Origin: Algoriphagus lacus
Lineage (GTDB): Bacteria; Bacteroidota; Bacteroidia; Cytophagales; Cyclobacteriaceae
Direction: 5' to 3'
Length of the DNA stretch: 64,000 nucleotides
NCBI RefSeq assembly: GCF_003583985.1
Contig: NZ_QXML01000005.1
Span: 213,680 to 277,679, forward strand
The notes under the pieces were generated by a model, which did no database searches, was not told the origin of the DNA, and saw nothing but the letters and a program-made list of their open reading frames with translations. Below, piece after piece: positions 34,701 to 42,965 of the stretch; the stretch's first letter is position 1; each line of letters opens with the position of its first letter. The position numbers and the translations under genes are program-made.

Positions 34701-35799
34701 GCTACGAACCCCGATGAACTCCATCTTGGGATTCGCCCAACTCCTGGAACTTACAGAATTAACAACCTCACAAAAGAAAAGTCTCGAATATATTCTCAAA
34801 AGCGGCAGCCATCTACTACAACTGATCAATGAAGTTTTAGAAATAACCAAAATTGAATCAGGGAAAATATCCATTTCTCTTGAACCTGTTGATTTAATAC
34901 ACACCATTGAAGAAGTTGTCTCCTCAGTTATGCCATTTGCATTGGGGAAAAAAGTTGATGTTTCCTTCCCTCACCAAGACATTAAACAAAGTTTCGTTTT
35001 AGCCGACTTACAAAGACTCAAACAGATTTTGATAAACCTTATTAACAATGCCATTAAGTATAATCAGGAATTTGGTGATGTCTTTATTTTCCTGGAAAAG
35101 GTGCTAAAAGAAGACGATAGGCAATTCATCAGGGTCAACATCCAAGATAATGGTATCGGTATATCAGAGGAGGATATCCCAAAATTATTCAGGCCTTTTG
35201 AAAGAGTAGGAAATGCCAATTCCTTGATCGAAGGAACAGGATTGGGACTTTCTGTGGTCGAAAAACTGACCTTGCTGATGGGAGGTACTTTAGGGGTGGA
35301 CAGTAGTTTGGGTCTTGGCAGCAAATTTTGGATAGAGTTGCCAATGGTGGATGCAATAGAAGGTATTGAAACCAAAATGGCTGAAATTTCCCCTATTGGC
35401 TATGACCAATCTTCAGGAGGAACCCTACTCTTGATAGAAGACAACATCTCCAATATTCAACTCATTAAAGAAATATTGATAAAACTTAAACCAGGATGTC
35501 AACTCGTAACAACTATGTATGGAATTGACAGCCTGACACTTGCCAAAAAACATTCTCCTTCCCTGATTCTTCTGGATTTGAACTTACCTGATACCCATGG
35601 GTCAAAAGTCTTGGAAATCCTTAAATCAGATCCAGAAACAAACGGGATTCCGGTCATCGTATTGAGTGCCGACGCGACCTCAAAACAAATTGAGGAAGTG
35701 TTAATGACAGGTGCCGATAGGTACGTGACAAAACCAATCAACCTAAGTGATATGATCAACATTTTTGATCATTACTTAAAACCTTCATCCATTGAATAA
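31789..35799 (+). CDS. C-terminal part of hybrid sensor histidine kinase (multi-PAS, HisKA, HATPase, receiver)
   Basis: From a GTG at 31789 this piece has 1336 residues: the end of a GAF domain (1-50), PAS domains beginning near 62, 180, 305, 430, 560, 690 and 800, a coiled coil, HisKA with the phospho-accepting His970 (SHELRTPMNS), HATPase with the N box INNAIKYN, the DNGIG box and GTGLGLSVVEK, and a receiver domain with Asp1263 (LILLDLNLP) and a KP pair near the end. No transmembrane segment is seen, so it is a soluble kinase. The first two PAS domains are near copies of each other. If translated separately it would still hold all catalytic parts but lack the N-terminal sensor. The response-regulator gene starts six bases after its stop. 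Confidence 0.82.
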   Translation: MGLLEVFLPEGVKFLPEENQMVLAICNIIGQHFESKINLSESQKNERQLKNLLKSQTSYVLRTDLEGNHTYWNEKFEEEYGWIYGIGGLSKGNALQSICEYHHQRTLETVQNCIQFPGKIFSVELDKPEKDKTIITTLWEFVALVNEKGKPTEIQCIGINISDRKKAETKLIESENRLRSLLESQTNYVIRTDLRGIHTFWNKKFEEDFGFIYSSKGLESTDSLTSICEYDKEKAIETVTKCIESPGNVFQVELDKPTKSGKIMTTIWDFICLTDSNGAPFEIQCVGIDISDRKETETKLKESEEKYRFLFEESPDGYLVIKDNKFIDCNRTAEKMVMASKEDLLGKSPADISPEFQPNGRKSSHYAKEIIELTLAKGQTEFEWLHTKKDGTEFLAEIKLSKLDKSGEETLFTTWRDITEKRKTEIALFKSEERFRQISEHTGSVIWEVDHTGLYTYMGPVAKRVFGYDPQEMVGKKYFWDIFPENQKEELKIDGLKYLQEGIELLDWENPIQRKDGKVIWISRFGSAIRDDWGKIIGYRGADYDISSRKIAEEEMRKFRIISDQASYGTVITEFETRQITYCNEAFAKMHGYEISELIGKVIFDLHTPEQLEFYLNNVYPEYAANKEYSIKEFGRKRKDGSTFPGLATAKLFYDEAGKPIFNAATVIDITEQKIIEEHITEQNLRFKAIIDAIPDLLYIMDKDGNYLEHFSSKLQNQIGDFSYLIGKNLKDVFSIEDSELHLGQISKTLTENRIQTYEYQGIMGFEDRFFESRIVPMTSNKVLRFVREITDRKKSESEIQKLNLAIEQSPVAIIITDLKGNLEYTNSAFLKMTGYSHEELIGKPIGMIKSGLTERKVYLDLWKTINSGKNWQYEWQNKKKSGELFWENISITPFNNHEGKIKNFLAIKQDITERKKFEEEIISLNVNLEERINLRTQELEKTNRELENARIEADSANQAKSEFLSRMSHELRTPMNSILGFAQLLELTELTTSQKKSLEYILKSGSHLLQLINEVLEITKIESGKISISLEPVDLIHTIEEVVSSVMPFALGKKVDVSFPHQDIKQSFVLADLQRLKQILINLINNAIKYNQEFGDVFIFLEKVLKEDDRQFIRVNIQDNGIGISEEDIPKLFRPFERVGNANSLIEGTGLGLSVVEKLTLLMGGTLGVDSSLGLGSKFWIELPMVDAIEGIETKMAEISPIGYDQSSGGTLLLIEDNISNIQLIKEILIKLKPGCQLVTTMYGIDSLTLAKKHSPSLILLDLNLPDTHGSKVLEILKSDPETNGIPVIVLSADATSKQIEEVLMTGADRYVTKPINLSDMINIFDHYLKPSSIE

Positions 35800-35805
35800 A
35801 CCAAC

Positions 35806-36909
35806 ATGAAGAAAGCAATTTTAAATTCGAGGATATTCATTTTGGATGATCAGATTCAAAATATCATCCTGTTGGAAAATATTCTGAATCTCTCAGGTTT
35901 TCAGAATATATGGTCAACAACTAATCCCCAAGATTTGCTTATTCAACTTGAAAAATCGGATCCGGACATTTTGCTTTTAGATCTGATGATGCCAACTATT
36001 TCAGGATTTGAGATTTTGGGCAAGTTGAACACTCTTGGCGAAAACCAAAAATTCATGCCTGTTTTGGTGCTAACTGCTGACACCAATCCTAAAAGTAAAG
36101 AAAAGGCACTGAAATTAGGAGCCAGCGACTTCCTTACAAAGCCCTTTGATATCAGTGAAGTCACGCTCCGGATCCAAAATTTATTGACCACAAAGTATTT
36201 GGTGGATCAGTTGAAAGATCATAACAACCTTTTGGAAGAAAAGGTAAGGCAAAGGACAGAACAGCTCCAAATAGCAAAAGAAGAAGCGGAAAAGAACGAA
36301 AAAAAGTACCGCTTACTATTTGAGGCAAACCTGGATGATATCAACCTTTTTTACCTGGATGAAAATGGCCCCTCCAAATTCATTGAAACCAATCGAGCAA
36401 GTCAAACTGTGCTGGGCTACTCCAAGGAGGAACTCCTGAATCTCAGTATAAAGGATCTTGACACCCGACTTTCCGAAAAGGGATACTTCGAAGGTACAAT
36501 TCAACAAATGTTGGAAAATGGTTCCCATGTTGTGGAAACAATTATTAGAAAAAAAGACGGGGAACTTAGGAATATGGAAGTGAAATCAAACATTTTGGAG
36601 TTGGAGGGTAAAACTGCAGTAATGAATATATACCGCGATATCACTGATCGGATTAAATCTATGGAAGCGATTATCAATCAAAACAAAGCATTAAAAGAAA
36701 TTGCCTGGATTCAATCCCATGTGGTAAGGGCCCCTTTGGCAAGGATGATGGGGGTAATTGATCTGATGAATAACCCTGATTACGAAGGCAAGGATCCTAA
36801 TCTTCCAAAATTCCTGGAAATCATATTAAATTCCGCACGTGAATTGGATCAGATTATACGAGATATTTCAAAGAAAACTTTTGAGGCCCAAAAAGAACAA
36901 AAATTTTAA
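35806..36909 (+). CDS. Response regulator with PAS domain and DHp-like C-terminus lacking an ATPase domain
   Basis: The 367-residue protein has a receiver domain (about 8-125: ILDDQ acidic pocket, phospho-acceptor in ILLLDLMMP, then VLTAD and LTKPFD), a coiled coil (about 130-165) and a PAS domain (about 170-285, ending YRDITDR). The final stretch, [25 protein letters not shown] (written in two parts in family alignments), resembles the histidine helix of HisKA, but the protein stops about 60 residues later and no HATPase domain exists. It may therefore receive phosphate on its histidine or act as a dimerising relay. The gene lies six bases after the hybrid kinase and nine bases before a single-domain receiver, forming one signalling operon. 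Confidence 0.86.
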
Positions 36910-36918
36910 CCATCATAC

Positions 36919-37308
36919 ATGAATTTCGATCTTATAATCGTAGACGATGATCCGGATTATATTTTTTTTCACGTGCTTCTCGCAAAAAAATCAGGACTAA
37001 GTGAAGACCCGATAACTTTTGAGGACGGGCAGGAATTAATTGAATACGTCTCGGAGAACAATAATGAGAACCTTCGTAATACCTTGATTTTATTAGACCT
37101 ATATATGCTAAGAGTAGATGGTTGGGAAGTTTTGGATTATCTGGAAAAACTAAACCTTCCTAATAAAATCAAAGTAATTGTTATCTCTTCATCTGTAAAT
37201 ATGAATGATAAAACAAAATCAATCTCCTATTCTTCGGTGATAGATTACATTGAAAAACCCCTACTCCTTAATTATTTAGAGAACATAAAAGATCAGTCTA
37301 TATTTTAA
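36919..37308 (+). CDS. Single-domain response regulator receiver protein
   Basis: A 129-residue stand-alone receiver: IIVDDDPDY gives the acidic pocket, TLILLDLYMLRVDGWEVL carries the phospho-acceptor aspartate, ISSSVN the conserved Ser/Thr, and YIEKPLL the Lys-Pro pair. It resembles the RcpA-like receivers that shuttle phosphate or bind a partner, with no DNA-binding output. Its start is nine bases after the REC-PAS gene, so it is the last gene of the sensor operon. The partner and output are unknown. Confidence 0.9.
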   Translation: MNFDLIIVDDDPDYIFFHVLLAKKSGLSEDPITFEDGQELIEYVSENNNENLRNTLILLDLYMLRVDGWEVLDYLEKLNLPNKIKVIVISSSVNMNDKTKSISYSSVIDYIEKPLLLNYLENIKDQSIF

Positions 37309-37803
37309 ATCATCTTTTAATTTTAAAGCGATACTTGTCAAAACCTATTATCTGTCCATGTAGGTTTTAAGAAATCATTTTTGAAATAAGTTTTATTCTC
37401 CGATTGGTTGGTAATCTCCAAGCCGCAAATTCCACTCAACGTGTTCCTGTACACCGGATCAAACTGTAGGCCTTGTAGGAATATTTTCTGGGAATGGAAT
37501 AGTGGGCTTTCCTAGAACTAGCTACCCTTACCTATGGCTGAAACCGACCTATAATCTGAAAAAGCTGTCCAAAGAAGCAAATTTTAAATTAATCATTGGT
37601 TCACCAGATCTCCGGCCATAGCACAAAGGATAACGGAAATTCTGCTGGCCCTTTTGCCGGCCTAGGCTAAAGTATATCGACGAATTGACCCTAAAATCCC
37701 TTTATCGCTAAGAGAGTAAATTCCAACCTCGAATAGAAGACAATTTAAGCGAGGTAGGCAGTTTGGGGTAATTTTTTGAACCTTTCTAGAAGCCTATAAA
37801 ATA
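37309..37803. other. Intergenic region, possibly holding decayed coding sequence
   Basis: About 500 bases without an intact gene. Two short open stretches are seen, one on the plus strand from about 37437 to a TAG at 37619-37621, and one on the minus strand from about 37510 down to a TGA near 37338. Neither has a good start nor a recognised product. The composition is somewhat more GC-rich than the flanking kinase genes, which would fit a relic of an older gene. Confidence 0.35.
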
Positions 37804-37836
37804 AAAACTCTGTAAATCAGATGTTTACAGAGTTTT
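37804..37836. terminator. Perfect 13-bp hairpin terminator next to tRNA-Pro
   Basis: AAAACTCTGTAAA (37804-37816) pairs perfectly with TTTACAGAGTTTT (37824-37836) around a seven-base loop. On the minus strand the stem runs into a T-rich tail, so it terminates transcription from the tRNA gene, 24 bases beyond its 3' end. It could also stop transcripts from the left. Confidence 0.88.
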
Positions 37837-37860
37837 GATGTGGATTAAAATCCACTTTTG

Positions 37861-37934
37861 TCGGGGTGACAGGATTTGAACCTGCGACCACACGCCCCCC
37901 AGACGTGTACGCTACCGGGCTGCGCCACACCCCG
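37861..37934 (-). tRNA. tRNA-Pro (anticodon GGG)
   Basis: The minus strand folds as a tRNA. The acceptor stem is CGGGGTG with CACCCCG, the D arm contains GCAGCCCGGTAGC, and the anticodon arm CACGT/GCGTG holds the loop CTGGGGG, giving anticodon GGG (proline). The T arm contains GGTTCAAATCC. The discriminator base is A and the CCA end is not encoded. A perfect hairpin terminator lies just downstream. Confidence 0.95.
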
Positions 37935-38051
37935 ATTGGAATGCGAAAATACGTGTTTCAATGATTTTAGCCAGAAGAAAAGATGTTTTTCCAAAGGGAA
38001 TTTTAAATCTTCCTGGGAATCAATTTTTTAACTATTTAAAAATGAAAAAGA

Positions 38052-38288
38052 TCAGGCTTTCTTGGACTTAGGAGGAGAAAAAACTGCTTGAAAATTGGAG
38101 TTACAGCAATTGTCACATAGGCTGGAAGTTTCCTTCAAAAGCAAAGCCTTTCTCATGGCTTCACGGCCATTGTTAAATGGCCCCAGATAATCCCGGTTTA
38201 TCGAATCAGGTATATGAGGACAATCTTTTTCATGAATTTCAAAATGACCCTGGGCATTGGGTTGCGAGGATAGGTAAAAGAATTTCAT
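38052..38288 (-). CDS. Small conserved protein of unknown function with HxxxC and CxxC motifs
   Basis: The ATG at 38288 gives 78 residues (MKFFYLSSQPNAQGHFEIH...); an upstream TTG would add 11 residues without family-like sequence. It contains FEIHEKDCPHIPD, YLGPFNNGREAMRKALL and a closing SSLCDNCCN. This spacing of His/Cys with a late CxxC is like small Bacteroidota proteins that may bind a metal. No function is known to me. It is transcribed alone; a 16-base palindrome (38341-38356) lies 53 bases upstream of its start. Confidence 0.65.
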   Translation of the reverse strand: MKFFYLSSQPNAQGHFEIHEKDCPHIPDSINRDYLGPFNNGREAMRKALLLKETSSLCDNCCNSNFQAVFSPPKSKKA

Positions 38289-38340
38289 TTGTACAGGAGA
38301 TGAACTAACCAAAAGTACCAACCTAAAAAGTTCAAAAACA

Positions 38341-38356
38341 TACCCTATATAGGGTA
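38341..38356. promoter_or_regulatory. Perfect 16-bp palindrome TACCCTATATAGGGTA
   Basis: The palindrome sits between two minus-strand genes, 53 bases before the start of the small protein gene and 40 bases after the DUF4174 gene. It is followed by T-rich sequence on both strands, so it may be a small terminator for the DUF4174 gene or an operator for the small gene. Confidence 0.45.
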
Positions 38357-38395
38357 TTTTTAATGGTTTTTAGTTGAATAATTCAAAAAACTAGC

Positions 38396-38794
38396 TCAAT
38401 CTCTTCTTTTGATCTCTGATTGCCGCATAGGCATGGCATCGATTGTTTTAAAGATATCATACAGAACTGGAATGTCCTCACCAGCCTTTTTTATTCCCCC
38501 ATCCAATCCAACAAGCACCCATTTTTCACTTGAATTTTTCTCCAGCCCCAATTTATTAAGGAAGGATTTCTCATCTACCTTTCCTTTATAATTGGAATTG
38601 AGAAGCTTCCCGTCCTTAAAATGGAAATACAGGAGTTTACGATCAGTAAGATCCTGTATTCTGGCTTCAGACTGCCAACTTGAAAAGTCACCTTTTCCTG
38701 AATAAATAATAATCCGGTTTTGCCAAATAAAGTCTTCGGTTGTTTTTATCCATTGGAGACTTACAAATAGAACAATCCAAGCTATCCAATTCAT
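38396..38794 (-). CDS. DUF4174 domain-containing secreted protein
   Basis: The 132-residue protein starts with a hydrophobic signal-like segment (WIAWIVLFVSLQWI) and shows the DUF4174 pattern: RIIIYSGKGDFSSWQSEARIQDLTDRKLLYFHFKDG, KWVLVGLDGGIKKAGED, and the closing IDAMPMRQSEIKRR, where the IDAMPMR motif is distinctive. The family has a thioredoxin-like look but no active-site cysteines here, and no experimentally known role. Probably periplasmic. It is a single gene upstream of a short palindrome. Confidence 0.82.
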   Translation of the reverse strand: MNWIAWIVLFVSLQWIKTTEDFIWQNRIIIYSGKGDFSSWQSEARIQDLTDRKLLYFHFKDGKLLNSNYKGKVDEKSFLNKLGLEKNSSEKWVLVGLDGGIKKAGEDIPVLYDIFKTIDAMPMRQSEIKRRD

Positions 38795-39224
38795 TACAAT
38801 AAAACAGATTAGCTAACCAACTGTTTAAATATTGAAAATGATATTAATCCTTTTGAACTTTTTTAGCTGCTAAAAATGCTGCCTGTTGAAAATCCATCAC
38901 TTGATAAAATCTAGAACTCAATTAGGAAATCGATTTCCTAAAATCTTGAATTCTTAATCCTTTTTCTTTTCAAAAGAAAACTGCTTATCAATTTGCCTGA
39001 ACCAGATTATTTACATTTTTTTACACTTAGTTTACAATAGAAAAAAAGGGTCTGAATGCTTTTTACTGAAGATTTTCAGTCCTCTTTCTTAAAAAAATAC
39101 AAAACTGGATCAATTATTGAATAAATAAATATCTTAAATAGTATTTCAAATATTATTAAATGCTATTCCAGTTTTTATTATAAAAATAAAGATTGATTCG
39201 ACGCGCTGATATTACCCTTTATTA
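38795..39224. other. AT-rich intergenic region upstream of the usher-type locus
   Basis: About 430 very AT-rich bases with no coding signal. It lies between the divergent DUF4174 gene and the large T9SS protein gene and must contain the promoter of the latter. No exact TTG-19-TAnnTTTG match was found. Confidence 0.5.
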
Positions 39225-42200
39225 ATGCTTAGAGTTTTACCCGAGTCCATAATTATTCTTTTTTTAAAACGCTGCCTGCTGGTCGGGCTTTTGGTGTTGG
39301 TATATGGGGTGAGTTGGGGGCAAACGAATACTTGGGATGGTTCAAGCAACAACAACTGGAACACTGCAGCAAATTGGTCTTTGAACCTAGTTCCAACGGC
39401 TGCACATGATGTAGTTTTTGAAACTAATGCGAGTGTAGCAGTCGATATAAATTCCACCATTAATAGCCTTACCATCAGAAACAACGCCACGGTAACTTTG
39501 ACTTCTAGTGGAGGAGGAAGGACGATTACCATTGATGATTTGAACAGTGCCATCCAATCGGGCAGTACATTAAGAATTGCCGGATCTACAGGGTCTGGTA
39601 CAAGATCGATGTCAATCCTTTTTACAGGGACTGCAAGAACTATGGTTATTGCTGGAACAATGGAATTGACTGGAATAGGCGAGGGATCTATTTATAATGC
39701 CACTAATAGCATTACTACAGTTTCCGGCTTAATAAAATTAACTGAAGGGGGAGGAACTTTAGGAGCTATTATTTCAAACTCTTCCAATTTTTCGCTTCTA
39801 AATGGAGCCATTTACAGTCATGAGGTCAATGGAGGAGAAATCCCCAATGCATCTTGGGATACAAATTCAACAGTAATAATCACAGGTACTACAAATAACA
39901 TACCGACTGGAACAAATCAAAACTTTGGGAATTTCAGCTATACCAGCCCCTCTTTTACTGCAACAGGAAATTTTTCTCCCCTTGATATTGCAGGCAATTT
40001 GACGATTCAGAATCAAAATAGCGGCCTGCTAAGATTTGAGAACAACTTTACAATTAATGGTAATTTCACAGTTTCTAGTGGCCTGATTGGATTTCAAACC
40101 GGAAATAATCAAAACAGAACCATTACTACCTTGGGAAATTTGTCTGTTTCAGGAGGCACTATTGATTTGAGCAGAACAAATGGATCTACTGGAACATTAG
40201 AAATTGCCGGAGATTTTGACTTTTCTGGGGGAACCATAACTGAATCTAATGTTTCCGGTAATATTATTTTCAATGGTCCCGGAACCCCTCAGGTATTCAC
40301 CTCAGGAGGAACAGTTTCCAATACCATATCCTGGACCGTCAATTCGGGGGCATTTTTACAAATGGCATCAGAAGGAACAACGGTTACTGGGGGAGGCTCT
40401 TTTACTCTTTCTTCTGGAGCAACGTTGGGAATCACCTCAGCTTTAGGAATAACAACCTCCGGAGCAACTGGAAATGTACAAACCACAACCAGAAGCTACG
40501 CTACAGGCGCGAATTACATTTATAATGGAAATGTAAACCAAGCTGTTGGCAATGGACTTCCATCCACTGTAAACAGCCTAACGATTGCCAACACTGGTAC
40601 CGCAGGGTCAAATACAGTCACGCTTAATGCAAACCGAACTATCACCACTGATCTAAGTGTAACCTCAGGTACTTTTGACCTTGGCGCATTTACAGTCAAT
40701 AGAACAAACGGAGGAGGAACCCTCACTTTAGGGGTCAATACCAATTTATTGGTAGGTGGAACCAGTAATTTTCCTTCGAATTACACTACCCGAAACATCG
40801 ACTGCACAAGTACGGTAAACTACAATGCTGCCGGAAATCAAACCCTAGCGGAAGTCAATTACGGAAATCTAGTTTTAAGCGGATCAGGTGTTAAAACCCT
40901 TCAATCAGGCACCACTCAGATCTGTACAAATTTCACCCTTTCCGGTACAGCATCCACCACCGCAGTGACTGGGCTTACGATTGGAGGAAATGTCGATATC
41001 GGAACAGGCACTACCTTCTCAGCAGCTTCTTTCACGCATAATGTAGGAGGAAATTGGACCAATTCAGGAACCTTCACCGCAGGTAATTCAACTGTTAATT
41101 TCAACAGCGCAAATCCGGGATCAATTAATACATCCTTGGGTACCGGCAGCTTCGCCAATATTTCTTTCACAGGTACCGGAACCAAGACCATCAACTCCTC
41201 TCTTGCCGTAAGCGGCAACATTACTCCAGTTTCTACAGCAGTAGTACTGAGCGGCACCAATACCCTCACTCTGAATACCGGTAAGATCATGGAAATTACT
41301 TCCAGCGGATCTTTGAGCACTCCAGGAACAGGAAAATTTATTTTAGAGCCTGGCTCAATCTATGTAAACCGAAGCAGCTCTAATCCTAGGTTGGAAGTCA
41401 AACAAGCAATTACTGGAGATAAGGGTTGGAGAATGATCGGTTCGCCGGTCAATTCCACTTATGCCTCATTGACTTCAGGATTGGAAACACAGGGCTTCCC
41501 AGGTTCCACTAATCCTACCCTACAACCCAACTTACTTTGGTGGGATGAGACGGACAAGGGTACTACGCTTCAGGGATGGAGACAACCTGCCAACCTTTCA
41601 AATTCAGTTCCGGCCGGAAGAGGGCATTACTTCTATGTGTTCGACGGTGCCAGTAAGCCCTCACCTGCCACAGGAACTTACAGCGATGTACTTCCCAAAA
41701 CGATAAGTGTTACCGGGACTGAGGTAAATCTGGCTTCTGGAATCTTTGATTTTGAAGTGACTTTTTCCGCAAGGGACACCAATCTCGTCGCACAGGGAGA
41801 AACGTTGATTGAAATTAATCAGGCTGACGAAGGATTCAATCTTATTGCCAACCCCACCGCCAGTACGATTGATTTCAACTCCAGTTCAGGTTGGACCAAG
41901 ACCAATATGGACGAGTCTATTTATGTATGGGACCCGGGCACATCCAGCTTCCTGACTTGGAATGGATCAGTAGGTACGCTGGGAAGTGGAAGAATCGCAC
42001 CTTTTCAGGCCTTCTGGGTTAAGACCAACGCTACCAATCCCCTGTTACTGCTTTCCGGAAATGGATCCAAAACTCTAACCCCCACCTCTTTCTTTGGTAG
42101 AAAATTGGAAGATAAACCGCTCGTTATCGATTTGCATGTTACCGGTGAGGGAATGGAAGCAGAATCCTTTATTTCCTTTGAAAAAGATGGGGCGACCGGA

Positions 42201-42965
42201 CAGGATCCGAAAGACGCCTATCAATTGGAATCCTTGGCCGAAAACTGGCTTTTCCTATACACCTATGGATCACTTAAAACCCAAAGTCCGCTGGTAATCA
42301 ATAATCAACCCGTATTGGATGGTGAGGAAAAAGTGATTCCGCTCCATTTAGCAGCTTCAAAGGGAGGTCAGGCTATCGCAGGCACTTACTTGATGGATTG
42401 GAAGATTCCCTCCGAATGGCCTTCAAAAATTCCAGTGACCTTGATGGATCATATCAACCAAAAAGCCATAGATATGAAAGCTGAATCCATGCACTCGTTT
42501 AGCTTCCAGGGTCCCGAAGTACCGAATTCGGGAGCAAGAAAGTCTGTAAGCGAATTTTCCGCTCCAAATGCTGTCATCTTCCGCTCTCCTTACGAAAGCG
42601 GAGAAATCAATGCACGAACCGCTGCTTCCGGAAAACCACAGCGTCCATTCACCATTTACATCGGATCATTCCCGAATGACCGAATCGAATACTTGCCTGA
42701 TTTCCCAAAGTTGTTTGCTCCTGTGCCAAATCCGTTTAGCGAACAGACCAAAATCCGCTTCTACCTTCCTGTGGCAGAAAAAGCAGAAGTCAGAATCTAC
42801 GATATCCTTGGCCAGGAAGTCGGAAGCTTTCCTGCACAGGCTTATGAAGCAGGCATCCAGGAACTGGATTGGATACCTAATGCAATCGATCTGACAAGCG
42901 GGATGTATGTCATCCGCCTGAGTACCTCTTCCGGACAATTCACCCAAAAACTGATCAAAAATTGA
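39225..42965 (+). CDS. Giant secreted beta-helix-like protein with T9SS type A sorting domain
   Basis: The 1246-residue protein begins with a signal peptide (about 1-32, hydrophobic CLLVGLLVLVYGVSW) and continues with NTWDGSSNNNWNTAANWS, a common opening of Bacteroidota surface proteins. Residues about 60-700 are Thr/Ser/Gly/Asn-rich short-period repeats (runs such as TISGTFDLG-type turns), typical of a parallel beta-helix or filamentous adhesin. A GWRMIGSPVNSTY region near 735 starts the C-terminal modules. The last 80 residues (from VPNPFSEQTKIRFYLP through GMYVIRLSTSSGQFTQKLIKN) form a type A sorting domain that directs export by the type IX system to the cell surface. It is the first gene of the usher-type locus; its stop overlaps the next ATG by one base. 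Confidence 0.88.
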   Translation: MLRVLPESIIILFLKRCLLVGLLVLVYGVSWGQTNTWDGSSNNNWNTAANWSLNLVPTAAHDVVFETNASVAVDINSTINSLTIRNNATVTLTSSGGGRTITIDDLNSAIQSGSTLRIAGSTGSGTRSMSILFTGTARTMVIAGTMELTGIGEGSIYNATNSITTVSGLIKLTEGGGTLGAIISNSSNFSLLNGAIYSHEVNGGEIPNASWDTNSTVIITGTTNNIPTGTNQNFGNFSYTSPSFTATGNFSPLDIAGNLTIQNQNSGLLRFENNFTINGNFTVSSGLIGFQTGNNQNRTITTLGNLSVSGGTIDLSRTNGSTGTLEIAGDFDFSGGTITESNVSGNIIFNGPGTPQVFTSGGTVSNTISWTVNSGAFLQMASEGTTVTGGGSFTLSSGATLGITSALGITTSGATGNVQTTTRSYATGANYIYNGNVNQAVGNGLPSTVNSLTIANTGTAGSNTVTLNANRTITTDLSVTSGTFDLGAFTVNRTNGGGTLTLGVNTNLLVGGTSNFPSNYTTRNIDCTSTVNYNAAGNQTLAEVNYGNLVLSGSGVKTLQSGTTQICTNFTLSGTASTTAVTGLTIGGNVDIGTGTTFSAASFTHNVGGNWTNSGTFTAGNSTVNFNSANPGSINTSLGTGSFANISFTGTGTKTINSSLAVSGNITPVSTAVVLSGTNTLTLNTGKIMEITSSGSLSTPGTGKFILEPGSIYVNRSSSNPRLEVKQAITGDKGWRMIGSPVNSTYASLTSGLETQGFPGSTNPTLQPNLLWWDETDKGTTLQGWRQPANLSNSVPAGRGHYFYVFDGASKPSPATGTYSDVLPKTISVTGTEVNLASGIFDFEVTFSARDTNLVAQGETLIEINQADEGFNLIANPTASTIDFNSSSGWTKTNMDESIYVWDPGTSSFLTWNGSVGTLGSGRIAPFQAFWVKTNATNPLLLLSGNGSKTLTPTSFFGRKLEDKPLVIDLHVTGEGMEAESFISFEKDGATGQDPKDAYQLESLAENWLFLYTYGSLKTQSPLVINNQPVLDGEEKVIPLHLAASKGGQAIAGTYLMDWKIPSEWPSKIPVTLMDHINQKAIDMKAESMHSFSFQGPEVPNSGARKSVSEFSAPNAVIFRSPYESGEINARTAASGKPQRPFTIYIGSFPNDRIEYLPDFPKLFAPVPNPFSEQTKIRFYLPVAEKAEVRIYDILGQEVGSFPAQAYEAGIQELDWIPNAIDLTSGMYVIRLSTSSGQFTQKLIKN

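Larger units (their letters stand above)
30619..35799 (+). pseudogene. Hybrid sensor histidine kinase split by one in-frame TAA
   Basis: Read through the TAA at 31738-31740, the frame gives one coherent protein of about 1726 residues: PAS, GAF, GAF, seven PAS domains, HisKA, HATPase and a receiver. The sequence after the stop (ATTNFIREKI, then VGLLEVFLPE and FLPEENQMV) is exactly what completes the second GAF domain, so a nonsense mutation (or a base-call error) is the simplest explanation. No frameshift is needed. The two response-regulator genes downstream appear intact. Confidence 0.65.

Noticed and set aside
39300-41300. Repeat array or CRISPR-like region
   Set aside because: The repetitiveness is at the protein level (Thr/Ser/Gly-rich beta-helix turns); no constant-length direct repeats with spacers are present.
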